This document shows, piece after piece, positions 63,895-64,000 of a stretch of 64,000 nucleotides of DNA. The translations under genes and the position numbers were made by a program. Each line of letters opens with the position of its first letter. Position 1 is the stretch's first letter. The stretch lies in contig OZ038422.1 of NCBI GenBank assembly GCA_964036155.1, positions 12,857,201-12,921,200 of the forward strand, in the 5' to 3' direction. The DNA comes from Diploscapter coronatus (taxonomy: Eukaryota; Nematoda; Chromadorea; Rhabditida; Rhabditidae). The notes beneath the pieces are model-generated. The model was not told where the DNA came from. It made no database searches and saw only the letters and a list, made by a program, of their open reading frames with translations.

Positions 63895-64000
63895 TAGAAC
63901 TATTGAAATTATTATCTTAAGAAGTTATCTGTAAATATTCCGCTTAAGTTCGATGACGGGTTGCTGTTGTTAATTTATTGTTATTTGACTTAATATAATA

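Overview
The window is a nematode nuclear genome segment. Almost every gene is split by very short introns (about 43-60 nt) that end mostly in TTTCAG or TTTTAG. Several start codons lie 0-14 nt after such an acceptor, as expected for spliced-leader trans-splicing. The gene content includes families described from nematodes: Hedgehog-related Ground-like/Hog and Wart-type proteins, a CPG4-like secreted protein and a cnc/nlp-like glycine-rich peptide. I cannot name the species. All gene models were built by eye from reading frame, splice phase and family resemblance. No search was run.

Layout. On the minus strand: a P4-type ATPase cut by the left edge (1-3422), an SPSB3-like SPRY/SOCS-box adaptor (3727-5350), a SAXO-like Mn-repeat protein (7161-8716) and two small secreted-peptide genes (9130-9358, 9573-9948). 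A gene-poor 7 kb follows. On the plus strand comes an LRCH gene (leucine-rich repeats plus calponin homology; 17108-24901, first exon not found). Then on the minus strand: a SnoaL/NTF2-like small protein (25475-26373), an unrecognised 7TM protein (27573-29214) and two tandem AmiD-like peptidoglycan amidases (29410-30980, 31291-33140). Divergent from the amidases is the ciliary gene IFT80 (33531-37234). Three tandem Hedgehog-related genes follow on the plus strand: two large proteins, each with four Ground-like domains and a C-terminal Hint/Hog domain (37856-43578, 45256-51715), and a Wart/Qua-type protein without Hint (52847-55599). The window ends with mitochondrial propionyl-CoA carboxylase beta (minus, 55975-58970) and a CPG4-like cysteine-rich secreted protein (plus, 61521-63894).

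Biology. Two themes stand out. One is exposure to bacteria: two spliced, secreted, catalytically intact AmiD-like amidases, of a bacterial-type family, and two small secreted peptides. The other is cilia and cuticle: IFT80 with a perfect-looking RFX/DAF-19 X-box 93 bp upstream of its ATG, a SAXO-like axonemal protein and three Hedgehog-related secreted proteins.

Non-coding structure. Introns and spacers carry at least two dispersed short motifs (TGAAGATCAGCTTT, about 22 copies; GGATTTCATATATC, about 20 copies, clustered at 18.5 kb and 25.5-26.1 kb). They also hold several small fold-back, MITE-like families shared between unrelated introns, and many introns with roughly 10-bp-spaced AATTA blocks resembling periodic An/Tn clusters. 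Two introns appear to use GC donors, and several use AAG acceptors. I saw no tRNA, rRNA, CRISPR array or large autonomous transposon.
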